Shown here piece by piece: positions 8,080 to 14,684 of a stretch of 40,834 nt of DNA (positions are counted from its first letter, which is position 1; the number at the start of each line of letters is the position of its first letter). The stretch spans positions 1 to 40,834 of the forward strand of contig NZ_AUAX01000046.1 in assembly GCF_000428945.1 (NCBI RefSeq), given 5' to 3'. Source of the DNA: Hamadaea tsunoensis DSM 44101 (GTDB lineage Bacteria > Actinomycetota > Actinomycetes > Mycobacteriales > Micromonosporaceae). The translations under genes were made by a program, and so were the position numbers. Below the pieces are notes generated by a model, which did no database searches, had not been told where the DNA came from, and saw only the letters and a program-made list of their open reading frames with translations.

Positions 8080-8976
8080 TCAGAAGACCGACCATCCCGA
8101 CATCGAAGTGAAATGATCGAGTGCCTCGATCGCGGCGATCGAGTTGCCCGACCGGTCGAGCCCGGGTCCCCAGGCGCAGATCGCGCCCCGGCCCGGTGCG
8201 ATCGCGAGGATGCCGCCGCCGATCCCGCTCGTGGCGGGCAGTCCGATGCGGTGCGCCAGATCGGCGCTGGCACCGTAGAGGCCGGAGGTCAGCATCGTCG
8301 CGTTGATGCGCCGGGTGTCCGCTTCGGACAGCAGCCGGCTGCCGTCCGCGCGTACGCCCCGCCGGGCCAGGAACAGTCCGGCGAGGGCGAGATCCCGGCA
8401 CGAAGCCGCGACCGCGCTCTGGCCCACATAATGTTCGAGCACCATCCCGATCGGGTGGCGCAGGTTGCCGAAGGCCGCGACGAGCTGGGCGATGGCCGTG
8501 TTGCGGTGGCCGTGTTCCAGCTCGTCGGCGACGATCTCCTTGTCGAGCTCGACGCCGGGATTGCCGGACTCCGAGCGGATCAGGTCGAGGACGGCCTGGC
8601 ACGCCGCCCCGCCCGCGACGGCCAGCAGCCGGTCGACGACCACAAGCGCGCCGGCGTGCAGGAAAGGATTGCGCGGTACGCCGAACGCGGCGTCCAATGC
8701 GGACAGTGAATGCGGCGGCCGGCGGCCCATGCGCCCCCACGAGACGGCACCGTCGTGCGACACCACGAGGGCGAGGGCGAAAGCCTTGGTGATGGACTGC
8801 GCGGAGAACGGGACGAGCCAGTCGCCCGCGCCGAAGACCTCCCCGTGCACGGTCGCGACGGCGATGCCGAAGCTGCGCTCGTCGACTTCCGCGAGAGTGG
8901 CCACGTCGGGCGACAACCGGCCGGAACCGAACCACGGCCGGGTGGCGGCGTACGCGGAGTCGAGGATGGCCTGCAC
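8080..8976 (-). CDS. glsA: Glutaminase
   Basis: The 298-residue protein matches the serine-dependent beta-lactamase-fold glutaminases, which convert L-glutamine to L-glutamate and ammonia. Visible signatures are FSAQSITKAF, holding the catalytic Ser-x-x-Lys pair, GVPRNPFLHAGAL, and SGLYGASADLAHRIGLPATS near the C-terminus. Length fits the family (about 300). GTG at 8976 is chosen because AAGGGAG lies 6 nt upstream and the protein then begins VQAILDSAY like other members; the longer open frame upstream is low-complexity Pro/Gly. There is no STAS extension. It stands alone between a hairpin at its 3' side and a 295-bp non-coding gap upstream. Confidence 0.93.
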   Translation of the reverse strand: MQAILDSAYAATRPWFGSGRLSPDVATLAEVDERSFGIAVATVHGEVFGAGDWLVPFSAQSITKAFALALVVSHDGAVSWGRMGRRPPHSLSALDAAFGVPRNPFLHAGALVVVDRLLAVAGGAACQAVLDLIRSESGNPGVELDKEIVADELEHGHRNTAIAQLVAAFGNLRHPIGMVLEHYVGQSAVAASCRDLALAGLFLARRGVRADGSRLLSEADTRRINATMLTSGLYGASADLAHRIGLPATSGIGGGILAIAPGRGAICAWGPGLDRSGNSIAAIEALDHFTSMSGWSVF

Positions 8977-9090
8977 CCGTCGCTCCCTTCCGCCGCGCCT
9001 GCCCGGTGAGGACGGTGGTGACGGCGGGGGCCCCGCACCGGGCGACCCGCCGTCCCCGTCCGGCCACCGGGATGGTGGTGGCCGGCCCCC

Positions 9091-9122
9091 CATGGGAACG
9101 CCGATCCCCTAGCGTTCCCATG
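9091..9122. promoter_or_regulatory. Palindrome in glutaminase upstream region
   Basis: CATGGGAACGC (9091-9101) and GCGTTCCCATG (9112-9122) form a perfect 11-bp inverted repeat around a 10-nt loop. It lies 115 bp upstream of the glutaminase start, in a gap (8977-9200) without any convincing gene. It could be an operator or an RNA hairpin. The sequence GGGAAC with CGTT resembles ECF promoter elements, but the 13-bp spacing is too short. Confidence 0.5.
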
Positions 9123-9200
9123 TGTTCCTCGCCCCATCAGCGTGCGGGATGGGCGACCCTCTGGGAAACGGCTGAACCCCTTGCACGTCCCTTGCGTGCC

Positions 9201-9276
9201 CCTAGGGCCTGTCTCCCGGATCATTCGCGGCCCGTTGGCGGCCTCAGACGACGAGATCCGGGAGACAGGCCCTAGG
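9201..9276. mobile_element. MITE-like 76-bp palindromic element with CTAG flanks
   Basis: The 22-bp arms 9201-9222 and 9255-9276 are perfect reverse complements around a 32-nt loop. Each arm begins outside with CCTAGG; the inner part starts GGCCTGTCTCCCGGATC. CTAG at both ends looks like the 4-bp target duplication typical of IS5-group insertions, leaving terminal repeats of about 17-18 bp and no coding capacity. The right-hand CTAG supplies the TAG stop codon of the neighbouring AHSA1 gene. As RNA it would form a strong hairpin and could terminate transcription from that gene. Confidence 0.65.
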
Positions 9277-9697
9277 TCCGCAACGGGTCCTGGCCCTCCG
9301 CCGCCAGCAGGTCGTGGAGGTTCGTGAGGATCGGGGCCCAGCCCTGGCGCCATCCCTCCACGTCCTGCGGCCGGGCCAACTGGTCGTGGTGCAGGATCAG
9401 GCGTACGCCCTTCTCGGCGGGTTCCAGGTCGAACGCCACCCGGGTCGTGTGGCCGTCGCCGGACGTCTGGCGGAACGAGTAGGCCAGGCGGCGGGGTTCC
9501 TCGTATTCGAGCACCTCGCCGGTGTCGGTCACGGTGTCGGAGTCGCCGTCGTGGAAGCGTACGGGGGAGCCGATCTTCCAGTCGGATTCGATGCGGCGGT
9601 CGAACCAGTAGCGCCGGGTGATCTCACCTTGGGTCAGCGCTGCCCAGAGCCGCTCCGGTGTCGTCGGAATCTCGTCTTCATATACGAACTTGGTCAT
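9272..9697 (-). CDS. SRPBCC/AHSA1-family protein
   Basis: The 141-residue protein has the START/Bet v1-like fold of the AHSA1 (activator of Hsp90 ATPase homologue) group: KFVYEDEIPTTPERLWAALT at the N-terminus, then YWFDRRIESDWKIGSPVRF, GEVLEYEEPRRLAYSF and the C-terminal helix GWAPILTNLHDLLAAEG. Such small proteins bind hydrophobic ligands; the role in bacteria is mostly unknown. ATG at 9697 is chosen because the 20 residues upstream are unlike the family. The stop codon TAG coincides with the CTAG flank of the MITE-like element, so the original 3' end may have been altered by insertion, although the domain looks complete. Confidence 0.85.
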   Translation of the reverse strand: MTKFVYEDEIPTTPERLWAALTQGEITRRYWFDRRIESDWKIGSPVRFHDGDSDTVTDTGEVLEYEEPRRLAYSFRQTSGDGHTTRVAFDLEPAEKGVRLILHHDQLARPQDVEGWRQGWAPILTNLHDLLAAEGQDPLRT

Positions 9698-9792
9698 ATC
9701 GTCATCTTCGTCCGCTTGTGGCGACCTCGCAGCACGGCGGCCGGCGGCGCGAGGCACACTCGATGGGGAACAACCGAAAACGAGGAGATCAC

Positions 9793-10938
9793 ATGTCGGT
9801 CAGCGAGACCGTCCCGGCCAGGTCGGCCGCCCGCAGTCTGCGCCCGGTGCTGTTCGGGCTCGCGCTCCTCACGGTGCTCGGGCTGCTGTTCGGCGTACCG
9901 TGGTGGATCATCACCCAGGCCTGGCCGGCGCCGGTGAGCGTGGTGGGCACGGTGGTCTTCGCGGTGGCGCTGCCCGCGATGCCCGCCCTCATGTTCCTGG
10001 GGCACGGCCCCAGGCAGTGGGACGCCGCGGCCCGCGCGGGCGACAAGCTGGTCGGCATCATCTGGGTGCTCTTCACCTGGTCGGTCATCGGCGCCGTGGC
10101 CCGGATCTTCGTCGCGCCGAAGATCGTCGCGGTCGCCGTGCTCGCCGTCGCGGTCGTCCTCCTTGCCTACGGGTACGCCGAAGCGATGCGTACGCCCCGC
10201 ATCCGCAAGGTCGACGTGGTCCTGCCGAGGCTGGGCGCCGGACTGGACGGGATCAAGGTCGCGCTGATCACCGACACGCACTACGGCCCGATCAACCGGG
10301 CGAAGTGGTCGCGGAACGTGGCCGCCGCCGTCAACGAGCTGGAACCGGACATCGTCTGCCACACCGGAGACATCGCCGACGGTACGCCGGTGCAGCGCGC
10401 CGAGCAGTCCGCCCCGCTGGGCACGATCCGGGCCGCGTACGCGCGGGTCTACGTGACCGGCAACCACGAGTACTTCGCCGACGCGCAGGGCTGGCTGGAC
10501 CGGATGACGGAACTGGGCTGGGAGGCCCTGCACAACCGGCACATCCTCGTCGAGCGGGGCGGATCGACGCTGGTCGTCGCCGGTGTCGACGACTACACGG
10601 CGGCCGGATCGGGCCTGCCCTCGCACCGCCAGGACCACGCCGCGGCGCTCGCCGACGTGGCCGCCGACCAGCCGGTGCTGCTGCTCGCCCACCAGCCCAA
10701 GCAGATCACCCGGGCGGTGGAGGCCGGCGTCGACCTGCAGATCTCGGGGCACACGCACGGCGGGCAGATGTGGCCGTTCCACTACCTGGTGAAGGTGGAC
10801 CAGCCGTCGGTGCAGGGGCTCACCCGGCACGGCGAGCGTACGCAGCTCTACACGTCGCGGGGGACCGGGTTCTGGGGGCCGCCGTTCCGCATCTTCGCGC
10901 CCTCGGAGATCACCCTGCTCACCTTGCGGTCCGCCTAG
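9793..10938 (+). CDS. Membrane-anchored metallophosphoesterase, YkuE-like
   Basis: The 381-residue protein has four to five hydrophobic segments in residues 18-127, then a calcineurin-like phosphoesterase domain. Its metal-binding motifs are complete: DTH at 161-163, GDIAD at 192-196, GNHE at 223-226, H300 and GHTHGG at 319-324. It should be a di-metal phosphohydrolase anchored in the membrane. Whether the domain faces in or out, and its substrate, cannot be decided; YkuE/YaeI-like relatives act on lipid or nucleotide phosphates. ATG at 9793 follows GAGGAG with good spacing. The 3' end overlaps the convergent ATPase-like gene by 4 bp. Confidence 0.88.
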   Translation: MSVSETVPARSAARSLRPVLFGLALLTVLGLLFGVPWWIITQAWPAPVSVVGTVVFAVALPAMPALMFLGHGPRQWDAAARAGDKLVGIIWVLFTWSVIGAVARIFVAPKIVAVAVLAVAVVLLAYGYAEAMRTPRIRKVDVVLPRLGAGLDGIKVALITDTHYGPINRAKWSRNVAAAVNELEPDIVCHTGDIADGTPVQRAEQSAPLGTIRAAYARVYVTGNHEYFADAQGWLDRMTELGWEALHNRHILVERGGSTLVVAGVDDYTAAGSGLPSHRQDHAAALADVAADQPVLLLAHQPKQITRAVEAGVDLQISGHTHGGQMWPFHYLVKVDQPSVQGLTRHGERTQLYTSRGTGFWGPPFRIFAPSEITLLTLRSA

Positions 10939-12551
10939 GGCAGCGCGTCGGTGAGATGAGCCAAGCCGTACGCCAGCCGGCGGAAGTAGGTCGCCCGCGA
11001 CAGGTGCAGCCGGTGCGCGAGAAGATCGTGGCCGCCGGCCCGGCGTACGAAGTAGAGATCGAGGATCCGGCCGGCCTCGGCGTCCTCCGGTTCGGGGGAC
11101 GCCGCCAGGGCGCTGATGAGGGCGACGAGCAGCCGGGCGAGCGCCTCGGGGGACCCGGCCCGCTCGGCGAGAGGTGAGGACGCCAGCCGCGCGGGCACCC
11201 GCAGGTTGGTCAGCGCGTCGCGGACGGCTTCTTCGCGAGGGCGGCGCCCGCCCAGCCGGGTCAGCCACGCGGACAGGGAGTCCGGGGCGAACCGCCGCGT
11301 GTAGACGGCGCTGCCGCGCCCGCACCGGTAGACGTCCGACCGGGTCTCGCCGAGCCGGCGCAGCCCGAACCGCGCGGACATCTGCTGGTAGGGCAGGAAC
11401 GGCGTCGACACCACGAGCCGGCCGGCCGTGATCGCCGACGACAGGATCTCCCGGACGAGCATCGGCTGCGTGCGCGCGTACGCGGGGCGGATGGCCATCA
11501 TGCCGACGACGAGACCGGGTTCGCCCGACGACAGCAGGCCGGGCGCGTACTGCTGCAGGAGCGGGTCCAGGACGGGCAGGTCCGCGTCGAGCTCGGTCAG
11601 GTTGACCATCCCGATCGGACGGTCCTCGCCGTCGACGGCCAGCCGGAAACCGTGCGACCGCCCGGCCAGCCACAGCCCGAGCATGCGATCCGCCCGGCGC
11701 CGGGTCAGCCCCTCCGCGGCCGCCCAGATCCGGACCAGCTCGCCCAGCGCGTCCGCGTCCTGCGTCCCCGCGGCACGTACGCGTACCGGCCCGGGCGCCT
11801 CGGCGAACAGATCACGGCGTACGCGCGGGGCGCCGGACAGGTACAGCACCTGATCGGCCAGGCGGGCACGCAGCACGGGGTCCTCGGTCCGGCCGAGCTG
11901 CCGGTACCGGGTCGCGACCGTCCGGGCGGCCGCCTCCGCCCGCCGAGCCGGATGCCGCCACGTGTACGCGAGCTCGAACAGCGTCCGGAACGGCTCGACG
12001 ACGCTCAGCCCGTGCGGTTCGTCGCGTACCACGCTGAGGTCGCGGAGCCGGTCGAAGGCGTCGGCCGGCAGGCGTACCAGGTCGGCGAGGAGATCCGCGT
12101 CAGCGCCGTCCACCGTGGAGATCACGGGCAGGGCGGCGGCCAGCCGGGGACGGATCTCCGTGGCGAGGCGGCGCAGGACCTCGGCACACGCGGCGTCGGC
12201 CAGCGCCCCGGGCACGCGTACTCCCGCGCGGCAGGCCCGGGCCAGCACGTCCGCCAGGAGAGGCAGGCCGCCCGCCAGGCGTACGACGAGATCGGGATCG
12301 TCGAGATCCGCGCAGAGCGAGCGGATGTCGGCGTCGGACCACGGCGTGAGCTCGACGACCTCGAGGCCGGACTGGCCGAGGGGGCGACGGCTCTCCCGCG
12401 CGAGGCCCGGGAAAGCGGCCAGCAGCCGGCTCTTGCCGACGCCGAGCGGACCCGTGACATTGACCGAGACCGGGCCGCTGGCCTGCGCCAACACTGTGAG
12501 CCGGGCCAACGCCTCGTCGCGATGCAGCCGCACGGAGGGCGAGACTACCAT
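10935..12551 (-). CDS. Degenerate P-loop ATPase / GNAT-like / C-terminal HTH protein
   Basis: Of 538 residues, the N-terminus has a Walker A motif GPLGVGKS at 34-41. Only about 25 residues separate it from a STAND-like LTPWSDADIRSLCADLDDPD segment, so the Walker B region seems deleted. A helical part follows. The stretch from about VRVRAAGTQDADALGELVRI to YRCGRG resembles a GNAT acyltransferase fold (PIGMVNLTEL strand, VVGMMAIRPAYARTQPML as motif A). The last 30 residues, LLAHRLHLSRATYFRRLAYG, look like a DNA-binding helix-turn-helix. It may be a regulator that uses a degenerate NTPase and a GNAT-like sensor. The start is uncertain: ATG at 12551 has no Shine-Dalgarno. It diverges from a small secreted protein 54 bp away. 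Confidence 0.7.
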   Translation of the reverse strand: MVVSPSVRLHRDEALARLTVLAQASGPVSVNVTGPLGVGKSRLLAAFPGLARESRRPLGQSGLEVVELTPWSDADIRSLCADLDDPDLVVRLAGGLPLLADVLARACRAGVRVPGALADAACAEVLRRLATEIRPRLAAALPVISTVDGADADLLADLVRLPADAFDRLRDLSVVRDEPHGLSVVEPFRTLFELAYTWRHPARRAEAAARTVATRYRQLGRTEDPVLRARLADQVLYLSGAPRVRRDLFAEAPGPVRVRAAGTQDADALGELVRIWAAAEGLTRRRADRMLGLWLAGRSHGFRLAVDGEDRPIGMVNLTELDADLPVLDPLLQQYAPGLLSSGEPGLVVGMMAIRPAYARTQPMLVREILSSAITAGRLVVSTPFLPYQQMSARFGLRRLGETRSDVYRCGRGSAVYTRRFAPDSLSAWLTRLGGRRPREEAVRDALTNLRVPARLASSPLAERAGSPEALARLLVALISALAASPEPEDAEAGRILDLYFVRRAGGHDLLAHRLHLSRATYFRRLAYGLAHLTDALP

Positions 12552-12605
12552 TGATGAGACTTGATTGATACCGCGCCGCGCGTCGATCCTCCTAGCGTCG
12601 GATGC

Positions 12606-12920
12606 ATGACCATCACCCGCATCCTCGCCGCCGCGGTGCTCGGCGCCGGCAGCCTCGCGTTCCTGTCCACCCAGCCGGCCAACGCCGCCGTGAACCCCGC
12701 CAACTGCACGTGGGGCTACAACCTGTCGATCAACCAGGTCTCCGCGACCTGCTTCGACCCCGTCCAGTCGAACTGGTACCTGCGGCTCGGCTGCGACCGT
12801 TTCGACGGCCGCCACCTCAACATCAACGGAACCCTCGTCTACGGTCCCGGCACGGGCACCTCGATCGCCCGCTGTCCTGCCAACACCGAGATCGTCAGTG
12901 AGACCATCATCAATCTCTGA
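12606..12920 (+). CDS. Small secreted protein with four cysteines
   Basis: The 104-residue protein begins with a signal peptide (Arg at position 5, then about 20 hydrophobic residues, cleavage likely after ANA near residue 27). The mature part of roughly 77 residues has four cysteines (NCTWG, TCFDP, GCDRF, RCPAN), enough for two disulfides, and is rich in Asn, Thr and aromatic residues. No known domain is recognised. ATG at 12606 is chosen because TAGCGT (12593-12598) lies 7 nt upstream, consistent with leaderless transcription, and because it places the signal peptide at the N-terminus. The divergent neighbour is the ATPase/HTH protein, a possible regulator. Confidence 0.75.
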   Translation: MTITRILAAAVLGAGSLAFLSTQPANAAVNPANCTWGYNLSINQVSATCFDPVQSNWYLRLGCDRFDGRHLNINGTLVYGPGTGTSIARCPANTEIVSETIINL

Positions 12921-12961
12921 TGGTGCGCGGGGGCGCTACCGTGTAAGCGGAGGGCGCCCCC

Positions 12962-13444
12962 ATGATCACTTACTATCGCGACCCGACCGTACTGGTGACG
13001 TCGGCGTACGTGCAGGTGGAAGGGCGCGCCTGGCGCCTGAGTGAACTCGAGTACGTCTGGCACCGCGAAGCACCCCCGACCTGGCGCGTACGCGGCCGCA
13101 CCGCCAGTCGCGGCCTCCTCAACACCGCCATGATCCTCGTCGGGATCCTCGGCTTCGTGCTGCTCATCGCATTCCTCGCCGCGGGGTACACCGAGGCCAC
13201 CTCGGTCGGCGGGGTGCCACGGTCCACATTGCTGCTCCTCGCGGTGGTACTCATCCTGATCGGAGTGGGAGTGCCGGTCTGGGAGTGGGCGCTGCACCGG
13301 GTGGACGAGAGCTATGACAAAGGCGATGCGATCTACGAGATCTGGGCGCAGGTGGACGGGCGGTCGGTCCTGGTGCTGCGGCTGGCGGACCTGACGCGCT
13401 TCGGCCAGATCTATCGTGCACTCGAACGAGCGTTGGGCGGATGA
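12962..13444 (+). CDS. DUF6232-like membrane protein
   Basis: The 160-residue protein starts MITYYRDPTVLVTSAYVQVE followed by WRLSELEYVW, a pattern I associate with the actinobacterial DUF6232 family. Two transmembrane segments follow at about residues 52-76 (TAMILVGILGFVLLIAFLAA) and 84-105, then a cytoplasmic-type tail [42 protein letters not shown] sits at a workable distance before the ATG. Function is unknown; the family often occurs near secretion or conflict-related genes but nothing here confirms that. The gene ends right at the start of a repeat-rich non-coding block. Confidence 0.75.
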   Translation: MITYYRDPTVLVTSAYVQVEGRAWRLSELEYVWHREAPPTWRVRGRTASRGLLNTAMILVGILGFVLLIAFLAAGYTEATSVGGVPRSTLLLLAVVLILIGVGVPVWEWALHRVDESYDKGDAIYEIWAQVDGRSVLVLRLADLTRFGQIYRALERALGG

Positions 13445-13449
13445 TCGCC

Positions 13450-13520
13450 GCTTTGCCTTTGCCGCTCCTTGCCTTTGCCGCCTTGGTGCCTTGCCGCCTT
13501 GGTGCCTTGGTGCCTTGCCT
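13450..13520. repeat. 8-bp tandem repeat
   Basis: Units such as TTGGTGCC, TTGCCGCC and TTGCCTTT recur with 8-bp period between the DUF6232 stop codon and a copy of the TTTGTCGCGACTGTCCGA repeat (13519-13537). No coding signal is seen. Confidence 0.7.
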
Positions 13521-13556
13521 TTGTCGCGACTGTCCGACTTGTGCACCCGAGTATCC

Positions 13557-13628
13557 GACGATCTTGCGCGAATGCCCCGAATCTCGTCCCGTGTACCCGA
13601 ATTGCCCGGACATTCGCGCAAGATCGTC
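13557..13628. repeat. 72-bp palindromic repeat, copy 1 of 4
   Basis: GACGATCTTGCGCGAATG (13557-13574) and its exact reverse complement (13611-13628) flank a 36-nt loop. The loop, read on the minus strand, matches the loops of the copies at 27237 and 40173, so this copy is inverted relative to them. Arms and loop are both conserved, suggesting selection on a folded nucleic acid or recognition by a protein. It sits between a TTTGTCGCGACTGTCCGA repeat and a 15-bp tandem array. Confidence 0.9.
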
Positions 13629-13658
13629 GCTGGTGTTGAGGGTCAAGGGCGGCGCTTC

Positions 13659-13770
13659 GGCTCGGCTCGGTCGGGCTCGGCTCGGTCGGGTTCAGCTTGG
13701 TCGGGTTCAGCTTGGTCGGGCTCGGCTTGGTCGGGCTCAGTTTGGTCGAGCTCAGTGTGGCCCGGTTGGG
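13659..13770. repeat. Degenerate 15-bp tandem array
   Basis: About seven to eight units of 15 bp (GGCTCGGCTCGGTCG, GGTTCAGCTTGGTCG, GGCTCAGTTTGGTCG and variants) run directly into the left terminal repeat of the 667-bp element at 13771. Similar 15-bp periodicity is seen at 14440-14570, 35406-35570 and 39420-39460. Confidence 0.85.
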
Positions 13771-14437
13771 CTTTGTCGCGACTGTCCGATATGGGTGGCG
13801 GGGACCATCTTCGATGGCGCGATCGTGTGACGCTATTCCGGCAACGGAGGCTGATTGGCCTTGATCGTGTAACGCCATCTCGGCAGGAGAGCGCTTTCGT
13901 GCCGGAATAGTGCTACATGATCAAGGAGGTGGCCTCGATCATGCTGGGCCCGTGGTCAGGCCGTCCCGGACTTTGTCGCGACTGTCCGATACGGGGGTTG
14001 GGTGGGCCGGCTCGCTGGTGATCGTTTGCGGCTGGGATGTAGTTTTCGGGCCTGTTCCCTCGATCCACTACGGCTGGGATGTAGGTAGGGGGCGGTCTGC
14101 CGCATGTGGAGCGCTGTGAATCTTGGGCGAGGGGCGGGTTTGACATCTCTACCGCTGTGGATCACGCTCAAGCTGCTTGATCGTCGGCTTCTCCCGTGGT
14201 GTGGGAAGGATCTTCCGGCGGGTGGGCCGGGGTCGCCGATTTCTTGATCGATGACGGGTGGGGTGTAAATCCGGCCCGATCTGCATGATCGTTTACGCGT
14301 CAGGTGTAGCTGAGGGCGGTCAGCGTGCTCCAGAACCGTAAACGATCATGCGATCGGTGGCCGTTTTACACCTGAGCCGTAAACGATCACCCCTCCGGCC
14401 CGCCAGCGAGCACCCATATCGGACAGTCGCGACAAAG
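13771..14437. mobile_element. 667-bp non-coding element with 25-bp terminal inverted repeats, copy A
   Basis: The ends 13771-13795 and 14413-14437 are inverted repeats with core TTTGTCGCGACTGTCCGATA; a third, internal direct copy is at 13971-13995. The interior is collinear with the reverse complement of 39461-40125. It holds three half-sites of the type GATCATGTAGCGCCATTCCG (about 13825-13925), two GGCTGGGATGTAG motifs (about 14030-14085), and several GATCGTTTACGG/AGGTGTAAA half-sites (about 14260-14395). No gene-like open frame or transposase was found. The structure suggests a non-autonomous mobile element, but no target duplication was identified and the family is not recognised. Confidence 0.75.
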
Positions 14438-14589
14438 GCCAGCCGGTTCCGGGGCGGGCGGCCCGGGATCAGTCGACCCGGGGCTGGACGGCCCGGCCTG
14501 GCGGGTCGGAGCTGGACGACCCGGGCCAGACGGATCGGCGTTGGATGGCCCGGGGTCAGACGGGTCGGAGTCGGACAGTCGCGACAAAG
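14438..14589. repeat. 15-bp-period sequence ending in an inverted copy of the TIR core
   Basis: Degenerate 15-bp units (for example GGCCCGGGGTCAGAC, GGGTCGGAGTCGGAC) follow element A and end in an inverted copy of the terminal core at 14571-14589. Together with the direct copy at 13519 this gives a nested, roughly symmetrical composite of about 1.07 kb around element A. The remaining stretch 14590-14684 shows nothing further. Confidence 0.6.
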
Positions 14590-14684
14590 GCCAAGCAGGC
14601 CGGCCCGGAACGGTCTCCCCTCAAGCGGAACGGGGGCGAGACCGAGGACCGGAACTCGATCTTGATGGAAAAGGGAGAACAGGA

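Noticed and set aside
9091-9122. ECF-type promoter GGGAAC...CGTT
   Set aside because: The spacing of 13 bp is shorter than the usual 15-17 bp, and the motif is explained by the palindrome.
9120-9275. Short plus-strand frame running into the MITE-like element
   Set aside because: No codon-usage support or family match, and the TAGCGT box is at the wrong distance for this ATG. A GTG at the right distance gives only 17 codons.
13659-13770. Possible CRISPR array
   Set aside because: The period is only 15 bp with degenerate units and no unique spacers, and there are no cas genes.
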